From Ruicaihuangia caeni (GTDB lineage: Bacteria > Actinomycetota > Actinomycetes > Actinomycetales > Microbacteriaceae), in the NCBI RefSeq assembly GCF_029952955.1, contig NZ_JASATX010000004.1:62001-126000 (forward strand): a DNA stretch of 64,000 nucleotides. The letters run 5' to 3'. Under the pieces are notes generated by a model that saw only the letters and a program-made list of their open reading frames with translations, had not been told where the DNA came from and did not search any database. The position numbers and the translations under genes were made by a program. The stretch's first letter is position 1, and each line of letters starts with the position of its first letter. Positions 36,365 to 45,390 of this stretch are shown piece after piece.

Positions 36365-37662
36365 GCGGGGCGCTCGAGGCATTCGACACGGTCGACCTCA
36401 TCCGCGCCAAGCGCGACGGCGGCGAGCTCACCACCGCCCAGGTCGACTGGCTGATCGACGCCTTCACGCGAGGCTTCGTGGCCGACGAGCAGATGAGCGC
36501 GCTGGCGATGGCGATCTTCCTCAACGGCATGTCGCGACGCGAGATCCGCGACCTCACTCTCGCGATGATCGCAAGCGGTGAGCGCATGCGATTCGACGCG
36601 CTCGAGAAGCCCACCGCCGACAAGCACTCCACCGGCGGCGTCGGTGACAAGATCACCCTGCCCCTGGCCCCGCTCGTCGCTTCGTTCGGCGTCGCTGTGC
36701 CGCAGCTCTCAGGCCGCGGGCTCGGCCACACCGGCGGCACTCTCGACAAGCTCGAGAGCATCCCCGGGTGGCGCGCCGACCTCAGCAATGACGAGTTCTT
36801 CGCGCAACTGGAGTCGGTCGGCTCCGTCATCTGCGCCGCGGGGTCCGGCCTGGCGCCGGCCGACAAGAAGCTCTACGCCCTGCGCGACATCACCGGCACT
36901 GTGGAGTCCATTCCGCTGATCGCGTCGTCGATCATGTCGAAGAAGATCGCCGAGGGGACCGGAGCGCTCGTGCTCGACGTGAAGTTCGGGTCAGGCGCGT
37001 TCCTGAAGGATCAGGCGCGCAGCCGCGAGCTCGCCGAGACGATGGTGCAGCTCGGACAGGACGCGGGCGTGGCCACGGCGGCGCTCCTGACGAATATGAA
37101 CGTGCCGCTCGGCCTCGCCATCGGCAACGCGAATGAGGTGCGCGAGTCGGTCGAGGTCCTGGCCGGCGGCGGTCCCGCCGATGTCGTGGAGCTCACCGTC
37201 GCGCTTGCCCGCGAGATGCTCGCGCTCGCCGGGCAGCCGGAGGCCGATGTCGAAGAGGCGCTGCGCGACGGCCGGGCCATGGACACCTGGCGCGCCATGA
37301 TCACGGCGCAGGGCGGTGACCCGGATGCCGCGCTGCCCGCTCCGCGCGAGACGCACGTGGTCACGGCACCGCGTTCGGGAGTGCTCACCAAGCAGGAGGC
37401 TCTCGCATTCGGCGTCGCGGCCTGGCGTCTGGGTGCCGGACGAGCGCGCAAGGACGACCCCGTGCAGCACGCGGCGGGTATCGATCTGCACGCTAAACCG
37501 GGCGACAGCGTGCGCGAGGGCGACCCGCTGTTCACCCTGAGCTCTGACGAGCCGGCCCGGTTCGCGCGCGCGCTCGAGGTGCTCGAAGGCGCCTGGGCCA
37601 TCGGCGACGAGGGCGACGCCATCGAAGATGGCGGGCCGCTCATCGCCGACCGCATCGGCTGA
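36361..37662 (+). CDS. deoA: thymidine/pyrimidine-nucleoside phosphorylase
   Basis: A 433-residue enzyme that cleaves thymidine, deoxyuridine or uridine to base and (deoxy)ribose 1-phosphate. The phosphate-binding glycine-rich loop KHSTGGVGDKITLPLAPLVA and the signature SGRGLGHTGGTLDKLES are intact, as is the substrate loop EGTGALVLDVKFGSGAF. The length is typical. It overlaps cdd by four bases, so deamination and phosphorolysis are translated together. A 55-bp spacer separates it from psuG. Confidence 0.94.
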   Translation: MSGALEAFDTVDLIRAKRDGGELTTAQVDWLIDAFTRGFVADEQMSALAMAIFLNGMSRREIRDLTLAMIASGERMRFDALEKPTADKHSTGGVGDKITLPLAPLVASFGVAVPQLSGRGLGHTGGTLDKLESIPGWRADLSNDEFFAQLESVGSVICAAGSGLAPADKKLYALRDITGTVESIPLIASSIMSKKIAEGTGALVLDVKFGSGAFLKDQARSRELAETMVQLGQDAGVATAALLTNMNVPLGLAIGNANEVRESVEVLAGGGPADVVELTVALAREMLALAGQPEADVEEALRDGRAMDTWRAMITAQGGDPDAALPAPRETHVVTAPRSGVLTKQEALAFGVAAWRLGAGRARKDDPVQHAAGIDLHAKPGDSVREGDPLFTLSSDEPARFARALEVLEGAWAIGDEGDAIEDGGPLIADRIG

Positions 37663-37717
37663 ATCCCAGAACGACGCACGGGTGCGTCGAACCCGCAGAG
37701 TGCGGCAAGCTGGGGTC

Positions 37718-38641
37718 ATGTCCTCGCTATCCATTCGCATCTCCGACGAGGTGGGCTCGGCGCTCGCCGAAGGCAAGCCGGTCGTCGCTCTCGAGTCCAC
37801 CATCATCAGCCATGGCCTGCCGCGCCCTCGCAACTTCGAAGCGGCGCAGGAGTTCGAGGCGATCCTGCGAGACGCCGGTGTCACGCCCGCGACGATCGCC
37901 GTCATCGACGGTGTGCCGAACGTCGGGCTCGACGACCAGGGTGTGCGCCGCATCGCCGAGGACGAGGCCATGTTCAAGGCGTCGGTGCGCGACCTGGCCG
38001 TGCTCGCGGCCAAGGGCGCGAGCGGCGCCACAACGGTGGCCGCCACCGCCTTCCTGGCTGACAAGGCCGGCGTGCGAGTGTTCGCCACTGGTGGGCTTGG
38101 CGGAGTGCACCGCGGAGCATCCAGCACGTTCGACGAATCAGCCGACCTCTCGGTGATGGCCCGCACCCCGGTCACCATCGTTTCCGCCGGGGTCAAGTCG
38201 GTGCTCGACATCGCCGCGACGCTCGAGCGCCTCGAGACCTTCAGCGTGCCCGTGCTCGGGTACCGCACCGATGAGTTCCCGAGCTTTTGGCTGCGCACTT
38301 CGGGGTACGCCCTCGATTGGCGGGTCGAGTCGGCCGACGAGATCGCGGCCGTGATGCGGCAGCAGGACGCGTTGGGTGAGCGTGCCGGCATCCTGGTCGC
38401 CAACCCGCTTCCCGAGAACCAGCAATGGGACCCGGCGACCCACGACCGGGTGCTCGCCGAAGCCCTTGCCGCCGCGGACGCGCAGGGCGTGCACGGCAAG
38501 GCGGTCACACCGTTCCTGCTCAGCACGATCGTGGAGGCCTCCGGTGGCGTGAGCCTGGAGGTCAACCTCGACATCGCGCGCAACAACGTGCGGCTGGCCG
38601 GCGAGATCGCGACCGCCTGGGCGGCTGGGTCGGGGGCGTGA
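37718..38641 (+). CDS. psuG: pseudouridine-5'-phosphate glycosidase
   Basis: A 307-residue enzyme that breaks the C-C glycosidic bond of pseudouridine 5'-phosphate to uracil and ribose 5-phosphate. It begins with the family hallmark ALESTIISHGLPRPRN and contains KGASGATTVAATAFLA and ATGGLGGVHRG. I chose the ATG at 37718, which has a CAAGCT box 6 nt upstream. The kinase that would make its substrate is encoded next, overlapping by four bases. Confidence 0.92.
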   Translation: MSSLSIRISDEVGSALAEGKPVVALESTIISHGLPRPRNFEAAQEFEAILRDAGVTPATIAVIDGVPNVGLDDQGVRRIAEDEAMFKASVRDLAVLAAKGASGATTVAATAFLADKAGVRVFATGGLGGVHRGASSTFDESADLSVMARTPVTIVSAGVKSVLDIAATLERLETFSVPVLGYRTDEFPSFWLRTSGYALDWRVESADEIAAVMRQQDALGERAGILVANPLPENQQWDPATHDRVLAEALAAADAQGVHGKAVTPFLLSTIVEASGGVSLEVNLDIARNNVRLAGEIATAWAAGSGA

Positions 38642-39585
38642 CCGACGCCGGCATTCGCGGCGCTATCGACGGCTCGCAACGCGCCTCGATCGCGGTCTTC
38701 GGTGATGTGATCGACGACATCGTCGTGCGCCCGCTCGCAGCGATCCGCCCCGACACCGACACCCCGGCGAGCATCGAACGGCGAGCCGGGGGGTCAGCCG
38801 CGAACGTCGCCGCATGGCTCGGCAGCATCGGCGCTCCAGTGCGGTTCTACGGCCGCGTCGGCCGAGGCGACAGGGCGCATCATGCCGCGCTCCTGGACGA
38901 GTTCGGCGTGGAGGCCGAGCTCGTCGAAGACTCGAGACTCCCCACGGGCACCATCGTCGTGCTGCTCGAGGGGGAGGGTCGGCGAACCATGCTCACCGAG
39001 CGCGGCGCGAACGCCGTGCTCACCACCGCTGAGGTCGGCGAATGGCTGTGGGGCGCAGACTCGGTGCGCGATCGGCCGCTTCCCGCGTTGGTGCACTTCA
39101 CCGCCTACAGCGTCTTCAACGATGCCGACGCGGTCGTCGATTACCAGGCGTTCATCGCCCGCTGCCACGACGCTGGGATCACGGTATCGGTCGACGCGAG
39201 TTCAGCCGGCTCGCTGACCGACTTCGGGGTGGAGCGCTTTCTCGACGCGGTCGCCGGGGCATCCGTGCTGCTGCCGAACCTCGACGAGGGCCGCGTGCTC
39301 ACCGGGCTCGACGACCCGTTGGAGATCGTACGCGCGCTCGGAGTTCGCTTCGAAGTCGTCGCCATGACCATGGGCCGAGAGGGCGTCGTCGTGTGCGCCC
39401 CTGGCCTCGAGGCCACGCATGTGCCGGTGCGGCCTGTCGACGACGGCGACCCGATCGGCGCGGGAGACGCGTTCACGGCCGCGTTCCTCGATGACTGGCT
39501 GCGGACAGCGGATGCCGTCTCGGCGGCGCTCGCCGGCGGGCGGCTCGCCGCGCGGGCTCTCGCGCGCACCGGCGCGCGACCCTGA
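38638..39585 (+). CDS. psuK: PfkB-family carbohydrate kinase, probable pseudouridine kinase
   Basis: A 315-residue ribokinase-fold protein. The N-terminal region has RRAGGSAANVAAWLGSIGAP, the PfkB sugar-binding glycines, and the C-terminal region has DDGDPIGAGDAFTAAFLDD with the catalytic aspartate. GTG at 38638 overlaps the psuG stop (GTGA). Coupling to psuG makes pseudouridine the most likely substrate, phosphorylated at the 5' position. Other nucleosides or sugars cannot be excluded from sequence alone. Confidence 0.82.
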   Translation: MTDAGIRGAIDGSQRASIAVFGDVIDDIVVRPLAAIRPDTDTPASIERRAGGSAANVAAWLGSIGAPVRFYGRVGRGDRAHHAALLDEFGVEAELVEDSRLPTGTIVVLLEGEGRRTMLTERGANAVLTTAEVGEWLWGADSVRDRPLPALVHFTAYSVFNDADAVVDYQAFIARCHDAGITVSVDASSAGSLTDFGVERFLDAVAGASVLLPNLDEGRVLTGLDDPLEIVRALGVRFEVVAMTMGREGVVVCAPGLEATHVPVRPVDDGDPIGAGDAFTAAFLDDWLRTADAVSAALAGGRLAARALARTGARP

Positions 39586-39592
39586 GTCCTGC

Positions 39593-40540
39593 TTACTGCT
39601 CGGGGTCGCCGATCCGCTTGAGCGCGTCGACGACGAGACCCCAGAACTTGCCGTGGTCGAGATCGGTCGCGACATGCGTCGTGCACTCCGCCGGGGCGGG
39701 CGCCCTGAAGTCGGCGACCGTCATGCCGAGCGTGAGTGCGCCCGTGAGCTCGACGTCGAGCGGCACCTTGGTCACCTTCATCACCGTCGGGTCGATCACA
39801 TACGCCACTGCGCACGGGTCGTGCACGGGCGGGTAGTCGAAGCCCTGCTCGCGCTTGTAGGTCTCGCCGAAGAACTCGAGCAGCTCGCCGACGAAGCGCG
39901 CCGGGACCGTGTTCACCGCCGCGATGCGCTCGGCCACCTCGGTGGTGGCGAGGGCTTCGTGGGTGAGGTCGAGCCCGACCATCACGAGCGGCCACTTCTC
40001 GTTGAACACGATGTGGGCGGCCTCGGGGTCGATCACGATGTTGAACTCGGCGACCGCGCTCCAGTTGCCGACGTGCACGCCGCCGCCCATGAGCACCACC
40101 TCGCGCACCCGCGGGACGATGCGCGGCTCCTTGCGCGCCGCCATCGCGATGTTCGTGAGCGCGCCGGTCGGCACCAGGGTCACCGTGCCGGGCTCGTGCG
40201 ACATGATCGTGTCGATGATGAGGTCGACGGCGTGGCGTGAATCAAGTTCGAGCACCGGATCGGGCAGCACCGGGCCGTCGAGCCCTGACTCACCGTGGAT
40301 CGAAGGCGCCGTCTCGACCTCGCGCACCAGCGGGCGGTGGGCCCCCGCAGCGAAGGGAACACCGGTGATCCCGGCGACGCGTGCGACCGAGAGCGCGTTA
40401 TGGGTCACCTTCTCGAGGGTCTGGTTGCCCATCACGGTGGTGACGGCAAGCAGCTCGATCTCGGGACTGCCATGGGCCAAGAGCATGGCGATCGCATCAT
40501 CGTGGCCGGGGTCGCAGTCGAGAATGATCTTCTTGGGCAC
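39593..40540 (-). CDS. inosine-uridine preferring nucleoside hydrolase
   Basis: A 315-residue nucleoside N-ribohydrolase that splits ribonucleosides to base and ribose. The N-terminal DCDPGHDDAIAMLLA supplies the calcium-binding and catalytic aspartates. VTTVMGNQTLEKVTHNAL follows, and VTLVPTGALTNIAMA lines the active site. It is convergent with psuK (7 bp apart) and divergent from add, in the centre of the salvage region. It gives a hydrolytic alternative to the phosphorylases next door. Confidence 0.92.
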   Translation of the reverse strand: MPKKIILDCDPGHDDAIAMLLAHGSPEIELLAVTTVMGNQTLEKVTHNALSVARVAGITGVPFAAGAHRPLVREVETAPSIHGESGLDGPVLPDPVLELDSRHAVDLIIDTIMSHEPGTVTLVPTGALTNIAMAARKEPRIVPRVREVVLMGGGVHVGNWSAVAEFNIVIDPEAAHIVFNEKWPLVMVGLDLTHEALATTEVAERIAAVNTVPARFVGELLEFFGETYKREQGFDYPPVHDPCAVAYVIDPTVMKVTKVPLDVELTGALTLGMTVADFRAPAPAECTTHVATDLDHGKFWGLVVDALKRIGDPEQ

Positions 40541-40570
40541 ATTCCGAGACTAGCGGCCAGGGGCCCCGGC

Positions 40571-40576
40571 TAGATT
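40571..40576 (+). promoter_or_regulatory. -10 box TAGATT, leaderless promoter of add
   Basis: TAGATT stands 6 nt before the ATG at 40583, with no ribosome site. It supports the longer form of the adenosine deaminase. Confidence 0.5.
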
Positions 40577-40582
40577 TGAGAC

Positions 40583-41842
40583 ATGATCGCCCGCGCCGAC
40601 GACCAGACGCACATGTCCGCCGAACCAGATGGCGGCACCCACGCCGAGGCCGATGCGTTGCACCGATCAGACACTGCAGAGAGCGGCCACTCCGCAGCCG
40701 CGGTCTTCCTGGTCGACGGCATCGACATCGCGCCGCTGCCCAAGGTGTCGCTGCACGATCACCTCGACGGAGGCCTGCGGCCCCAGACCATCATCGAACT
40801 GGCCGGCGAAGCGGGCGTGGCCCTGCCCGCCGACGATGCTGAGTCGCTTCGGCGCTGGTTCGCCGAGCGCGCCGACTCCGGGTCGCTCGTCGAATACCTG
40901 AAGACGTTCGATCTCACCGTCGCCGTGATGCAGACGGCTCCTGCGCTCGAGCGCATCGCCCGCGAGTTCGTCGAAGACCTGGTCGCCGACGGCGTCATCT
41001 ACGCCGAGGTGCGCTGGGCACCGGAGCAGCACCTCGCCGCTGGGCTCACCCTCGACGAGGCGGTCGAGGCGGTGCAGTCGGGCCTGGAGCTCGGCATGGC
41101 GGACGCCGCGGCATCCGGTCACGAGATCCGGGTGGGCCAGCTGGTGACCGCCATGCGGCACGCTGACCGGGGGCTCGAGATCGCCGAGCTCGCGCTGCGT
41201 CACCGCCACACCGGCGCGGTCGGCTTCGACTTCGCCGGCGCCGAAGCGGGCTTCCCGCCGAGCAAGGCACGCGACGCCTTCGACCTGCTCGCGGCCAACC
41301 ACTTCCCGGTCACCGTGCATGCGGGAGAGGCCGACGGTCTCGCGAGCATCGAGGGCGCATTGTTCGACGGCCGTGCGCTGCGCCTCGGCCATGGCGTGCG
41401 CCTCGCGGAGGACATCGACTTCGAAGGCCAGGACGACGAGGCCACCTACGTCTCGCTCGGACCGGTTGCGCGGTGGGTCAAGGACCGCGAGATCGCGCTC
41501 GAGCTGAGCCCATCGTCCAACCTGCAGACCGGTGCCATCGAGGCGTGGGGCGAATCCCTCGCCGAGCACCCCTTCGACCTGCTGTACCAGCTCGGGTTCC
41601 GGGTGACGGTGAACGTCGACAACCGCCTCATGAGCGCCACCACGCTGACGCGCGAACTGGGCCTGCTCGCCGAGACGTTCGGGTACGGGCTCGAAGACCT
41701 CGAGCAGTTCCAGCTGAACGCCGTCGCCGCGGCGTTCCTGCCGATCGAAGACCGAGTCGCGCTCGCTGGGCGCATCATCGAGGCCTACGACAACGTGCTG
41801 GGCGAGGAACTGCTCGGCGGGCCGTCGGTCCAGGACAGCTGA
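40583..41842 (+). CDS. add: adenosine deaminase
   Basis: A 419-residue member of the amidohydrolase superfamily that converts adenosine to inosine. Zinc ligands are in VSLHDHLDGG (near residue 55) and HAGEADG; the SNLQTGAIE segment is also typical. The first 45-50 residues (rich in Ala, Asp and His) are not part of the fold and are longer than usual. The leaderless promoter favours this start, although an internal ATG at 40613 is possible. It probably shares a transcript with the IIA-like gene 3 bp downstream. Confidence 0.9.
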   Translation: MIARADDQTHMSAEPDGGTHAEADALHRSDTAESGHSAAAVFLVDGIDIAPLPKVSLHDHLDGGLRPQTIIELAGEAGVALPADDAESLRRWFAERADSGSLVEYLKTFDLTVAVMQTAPALERIAREFVEDLVADGVIYAEVRWAPEQHLAAGLTLDEAVEAVQSGLELGMADAAASGHEIRVGQLVTAMRHADRGLEIAELALRHRHTGAVGFDFAGAEAGFPPSKARDAFDLLAANHFPVTVHAGEADGLASIEGALFDGRALRLGHGVRLAEDIDFEGQDDEATYVSLGPVARWVKDREIALELSPSSNLQTGAIEAWGESLAEHPFDLLYQLGFRVTVNVDNRLMSATTLTRELGLLAETFGYGLEDLEQFQLNAVAAAFLPIEDRVALAGRIIEAYDNVLGEELLGGPSVQDS

Positions 41843-41845
41843 CGG

Positions 41846-42286
41846 ATGCCGCTGCCAGCACTCCCCGAACGCGCGATCGTCATCGGTGCTCGCGTGCGCG
41901 ATTGGCGCGCCGCGGTGACCCGGGCCGGCGACGCTCTGCAGCGCGCAGGCGTCACTCGCGCGAGTTACACGCAGCGAATGGTGCGGACTGTCGAGGACCA
42001 CGGTGCGTACATCGTGATCGCTCCCGGTCTGGCGCTCGCCCATGCGCGGCCGGGCAGGGATGTGCTGACCGAGGGGCTCAGCGTGGTGACGCTCGCTGAA
42101 CCTGTCTCGTTCGGCCATCCGTACAACGATCCGGTGCGCGTCGTGCTCGGCCTCGCGGTGCGGAGCCCTGAGCGGCACATCAGTGCCGTCGCAGAGCTCG
42201 CGAACGTGTTCAACGACGAATCGGTGATCGCGAGCATCGCCGCCGCCGAGCGCCCGGCCGACGTGCGGGCTCTGCTTCGCAGCTGA
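41846..42286 (+). CDS. PTS EIIA type-2 domain protein (ascorbate/UlaC-like)
   Basis: A 146-residue stand-alone IIA domain. The phosphorylatable histidine is in GLALAHARPGRDV (family pattern A-L-P-H-A), with later segments PVSFGHPYNDPVRVVLGLA and ELANVF typical of UlaC/SgaA. It starts 3 bp after add, so it is probably cotranscribed. No IIB or IIC partner is nearby, so it may be a regulator that takes phosphate from HPr, or partner a distant permease. Enzyme I lies 19 kb upstream. Confidence 0.8.
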   Translation: MPLPALPERAIVIGARVRDWRAAVTRAGDALQRAGVTRASYTQRMVRTVEDHGAYIVIAPGLALAHARPGRDVLTEGLSVVTLAEPVSFGHPYNDPVRVVLGLAVRSPERHISAVAELANVFNDESVIASIAAAERPADVRALLRS

Positions 42287-42379
42287 CGCAGTTCTCAGCT
42301 TCCGGCCTGGTCAGGCGGCTGGTTGCAGGGAGATGCGGCCCGCTGTGCGGCTGAGTCGCGGCGGAGCATGCTTGGCCGC

Positions 42380-42697
42380 ATGACTGCCATCACCTCGATC
42401 GTGCGGATGTGGACCGGTGCGGTACGCACCGACGACCGCGACGATTACGTGCATTACATCACCGGGACGGGCATCGACGCCTACCGCACTACTCCCGGCA
42501 ATCTCGACGCCTGGTTGCTCACTCGCGATCTCGGCGACGGTCGCACGGAGGTCACAACCGTCTCCCGATGGGAATCGATGGAGGCGGTGAAGCGATTCGC
42601 GGGTTCAGAGCCGACGCTGGCCGTCTTCTACCCCGAAGACGATCGATATCTCATCGAACGCGACCTGCACGTGCGGCACTACGAGCAGCGCGGCTAG
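42380..42697 (+). CDS. small ABM-like alpha/beta barrel protein, unknown function
   Basis: A 105-residue protein with the size and pattern of the dimeric alpha/beta-barrel (antibiotic biosynthesis monooxygenase-like) fold: SIVRMWTGAVRTDDRDDYVHYI at the start and VSRWESMEAVKRFAGSE in the middle. I cannot name a substrate. ATG 42380 is preceded at 7 nt by CATGCT, a near-consensus -10 box. Its TAG stop overlaps the stop of the convergent phosphosugar mutase gene within CTAG. Confidence 0.65.
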   Translation: MTAITSIVRMWTGAVRTDDRDDYVHYITGTGIDAYRTTPGNLDAWLLTRDLGDGRTEVTTVSRWESMEAVKRFAGSEPTLAVFYPEDDRYLIERDLHVRHYEQRG

Positions 42698-44475
42698 CGT
42701 TCGCCCTGCAACAGTTGCCGCACGCCTGCCTCGAGTCGCGCGACGATGCCATCCGCGGTGGCCCGACGCTCCTCGGCGGTGCCGTCTGAGCCCGCGGCGT
42801 CGATGTACACCTTGATCTTCGGTTCGGTTCCGCTCGGACGCACGATGACGCGCGAGCCGCCTTCGATCCACACCCGGAGGATGTCGCTCGGCGGGAACGG
42901 GCCGAATCCGCCGCTGAAGTCATCGATGCGCTCGACGCGCAGCTCGCCGACGTGTGCGGGCGGCCGTTCCCGCAGGGAGCGCATGATGGCGGGCAGCTCG
43001 CTGCGCTTCTCGAATCGCAGCGAGACCTGGGTGGAGGCGAACGCGCCGATACGAGCATCGAACTCGCGCAGCCGTTCGGCCACGCTCGATCCCGCCGCCT
43101 TCAGTTCGCTCGCCATCGCCAGAAAATCGACCGCTGCTGAGATGCCGTCCTTGTCGCGCACCTTCTTCGGATCGACGAGGTAGCCCAACGCCTCCTCGTA
43201 GCCGAACGCCAGCCCGCCGACCCGAGAGACCCACTTGAAGCCGGTGAGAGTGTCGGCGTAGTCGAGGCGGTACTTCCGCGCGACCGCGGCGAGTGCCGGC
43301 GATGACACCAGTGATGCCGCGAGCGTGCCGGGACGGTCGAGATGCTGCAGCCGCTCTGCCGCGCGCCAGCCGAGCAACGCACCGACCTCGTTCCCAGTCA
43401 GCCGTCGCCAGCCTCGGGCCGGGTCTGCAGCGTCAGCGACATCCGTCGAGCCCTCCGGCGCGGTGCCCGGCGCCAGGGGAATCGCGATCGCGAGCCGATC
43501 GGCATCCGGGTCGTGGGCGACGATCAGATCCGCCCCGGAATCGCGCGCCGCTTCGTACGCGAGGTCGAGCGCGCCGGGCTCCTCGGGGTTCGGGAACGCG
43601 ACGGTGGGGAACGCCGGGTCTGGCAGCAGTTGCTCGCTCACGACCACGGGGGCGTCGAATCCCGCGCGCTCGAAGACGCGCTGAGAGGTCTCCCATCCGA
43701 CGCCGTGCATCGCGGTGTAGACGAAGCGGAGGCCGCGGGGCGGTGTGCCGGCGAGCCCGGCTGTCTGCTCGACGTATGCGTCGATCACGGTGTCGTCGAC
43801 GAGGTCGTACCGCTCAGAGCGGGGCAGATCGGCGATCGGATGCTCGGCGACGCGCTCGATCTGCGCGGCGATGTCGGAGTCGGCGGGCGTGTTGATCTGC
43901 GAGCCGCCGTCCGCGCCGCCCAGGTACACCTTGTACCCGTTGTCACGAGGCGGGTTGTGGCTGGCCGTCACCATGACGCCGGCGCTCGTGCCCAGGTGGC
44001 GCACGGCGAAGGCCAGCACCGGGGTCGGGAGCAAGCGCGGCATGAGCAGCGTTCGCACGCCGGCCCCGGCCATGATCTCGGCGGTGTCGCGCGCGAAGAC
44101 ATCCGAGTTCATCCGGCCGTCATAGCCGATCACCACGGTGGGCGCGGGCTCCCGCGAGGTGAGATACGCCGCGAGTCCCGCAGCGGCTTGGGCGACGAGC
44201 ACCCGGTTCATGCGGTTCGGGCCGGCGCCGAGCTCGCCCCGCAGCCCCGCGGTGCCGAAGGCGAGGCGCGAGGCGAAGCGGTCGGCGAGCTCGGCCCGGG
44301 CGGCGGCATCGCCGGCATCCGTGTCGGTGATCAGCTGTTCGAGTTCGGCGCGCGTAGCCGGGTCTGGGTCCTGCGCGAGCCAGTTGCGAGCGGCGGTGAG
44401 CAGCGCTTCGGCATCGGTGACCGGCGCCGGCGCGGCACCCCCGTGCTCGTGTCGTGCGCGATCGTCGGGCGTCAC
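42694..44475 (-). CDS. phospho-sugar mutase (phosphomannomutase/phosphopentomutase type)
   Basis: A 593-residue alpha-D-phosphohexomutase. The phosphoserine loop is VMVTASHNPPRDNGYK (about residue 140), the metal loop DPDADRLAIAIP, the sugar-binding GFKWVSRVGG region and the C-terminal phosphate loop RPSGTEPKIKVYID. This length matches PgcA-type enzymes that interconvert hexose and often (deoxy)ribose phosphates. Following the purine nucleoside phosphorylase gene (GTGA overlap), a role in converting ribose 1-phosphate to ribose 5-phosphate is likely but not proven. Confidence 0.88.
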   Translation of the reverse strand: MTPDDRARHEHGGAAPAPVTDAEALLTAARNWLAQDPDPATRAELEQLITDTDAGDAAARAELADRFASRLAFGTAGLRGELGAGPNRMNRVLVAQAAAGLAAYLTSREPAPTVVIGYDGRMNSDVFARDTAEIMAGAGVRTLLMPRLLPTPVLAFAVRHLGTSAGVMVTASHNPPRDNGYKVYLGGADGGSQINTPADSDIAAQIERVAEHPIADLPRSERYDLVDDTVIDAYVEQTAGLAGTPPRGLRFVYTAMHGVGWETSQRVFERAGFDAPVVVSEQLLPDPAFPTVAFPNPEEPGALDLAYEAARDSGADLIVAHDPDADRLAIAIPLAPGTAPEGSTDVADAADPARGWRRLTGNEVGALLGWRAAERLQHLDRPGTLAASLVSSPALAAVARKYRLDYADTLTGFKWVSRVGGLAFGYEEALGYLVDPKKVRDKDGISAAVDFLAMASELKAAGSSVAERLREFDARIGAFASTQVSLRFEKRSELPAIMRSLRERPPAHVGELRVERIDDFSGGFGPFPPSDILRVWIEGGSRVIVRPSGTEPKIKVYIDAAGSDGTAEERRATADGIVARLEAGVRQLLQGER

Positions 44476-45296
44476 AGCGCACCCACGACCTTCGCGAGCA
44501 GCGCGCTGATCACTGGCTCGGCCTCGCGCCCGGCCTGGATGACCTCGGCGTGACTGAGCGGCGTCGTCTGGATGCCCGCGGCGAGATTCGTGATGAGCGA
44601 CATGCCCAGCACTTCCATACCCGACTGACGCGCGGCGATCGCCTCGAGGGCGGTCGACATGCCGACGATGTGACCGCCGAGGGTCTTCGCCATCTGCACC
44701 TCGGCGGGGGTCTCGTAGTGCGGGCCGCGGAACTGCACGTACACGCCCTCATCGAGTTCAGGGTCGATCGAACGCGCGACGTCGCGGAGACGCTTCGAGT
44801 AGAGGTCGGTGAGATCGACGAAGGTGGCGCCTTCGATCGGCGAGTCGGCGGTGAGGTTGAGGTGATCGCTGATGAGCACCGGCTGACCCGGCCGCCAGGC
44901 CGACTTGATGCCGCCAGCACCGTTGGTGAGGATCATGGTGCTCGCACCAGCGGCTGCGGCGGTGCGCACTCCGTGCACGACTCGGCGAACCCCGTGCCCC
45001 TCGTAGTAGTGGGTGCGGGCTCCCAACACGAGCGCACGGGTGCCGTTCTCGGCGCGGATCGAGCGGATGCTGCCGATGTGGCCCTCCACCGCCGGCTCGC
45101 CGAATCCGACGATCTCACTGGCGGGGAAGTCCGCGACCGTCTCGCCGATCAGCTCGGCGGCCTTCGCCCACCCGCTGCCGAGCGTCAGCGCGACGTCGTG
45201 CTGGTCGACGCCGGTGCGTTCGGCGAGCTGCTCGGCTGCCTTGGTAGCGATCTCGAACGGGTTGACGGCCGGGTCATCGAGGGGGTGCTGTGCCAT
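44472..45296 (-). CDS. punA: purine-nucleoside phosphorylase (trimeric type)
   Basis: A 274-residue enzyme that phosphorolyses inosine and guanosine. Recognisable segments are VALTLGSGWAKAA, ARTHYYEGHG, LTNGAGGIKSAWRPGQPVLI and the methionine-containing VGMSTALEAIAARQSGMEV. These are the marks of the low-molecular-mass trimeric PNP rather than hexameric DeoD. The ATG has a leaderless promoter. It is coupled by a four-base overlap to the mutase gene, giving a small ribose-salvage operon. Confidence 0.93.
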   Translation of the reverse strand: MAQHPLDDPAVNPFEIATKAAEQLAERTGVDQHDVALTLGSGWAKAAELIGETVADFPASEIVGFGEPAVEGHIGSIRSIRAENGTRALVLGARTHYYEGHGVRRVVHGVRTAAAAGASTMILTNGAGGIKSAWRPGQPVLISDHLNLTADSPIEGATFVDLTDLYSKRLRDVARSIDPELDEGVYVQFRGPHYETPAEVQMAKTLGGHIVGMSTALEAIAARQSGMEVLGMSLITNLAAGIQTTPLSHAEVIQAGREAEPVISALLAKVVGAL

Positions 45297-45302
45297 GAAG
45301 AC

Positions 45303-45308
45303 ACACTA
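45303..45308 (-). promoter_or_regulatory. -10 box TAGTGT, leaderless promoter of the phosphorylase-mutase operon
   Basis: TAGTGT on the minus strand is separated from the ATG at 45296 by 6 nt, and no ribosome site is visible. Confidence 0.5.
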
Positions 45309-45390
45309 GTCGGGGCCGCACGCGCCGTCGCGAGGCAAGTGCTGCCCGGGCACGCAGCACCGCTGCGCGCGACCTGCCAGACTTGGACTC

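Noticed and set aside
40520-40560. TAGTCT as a leaderless -10 box for the nucleoside hydrolase gene
   Set aside because: Only 4 nt separate the box from the ATG, too little for initiation at or before the start codon.
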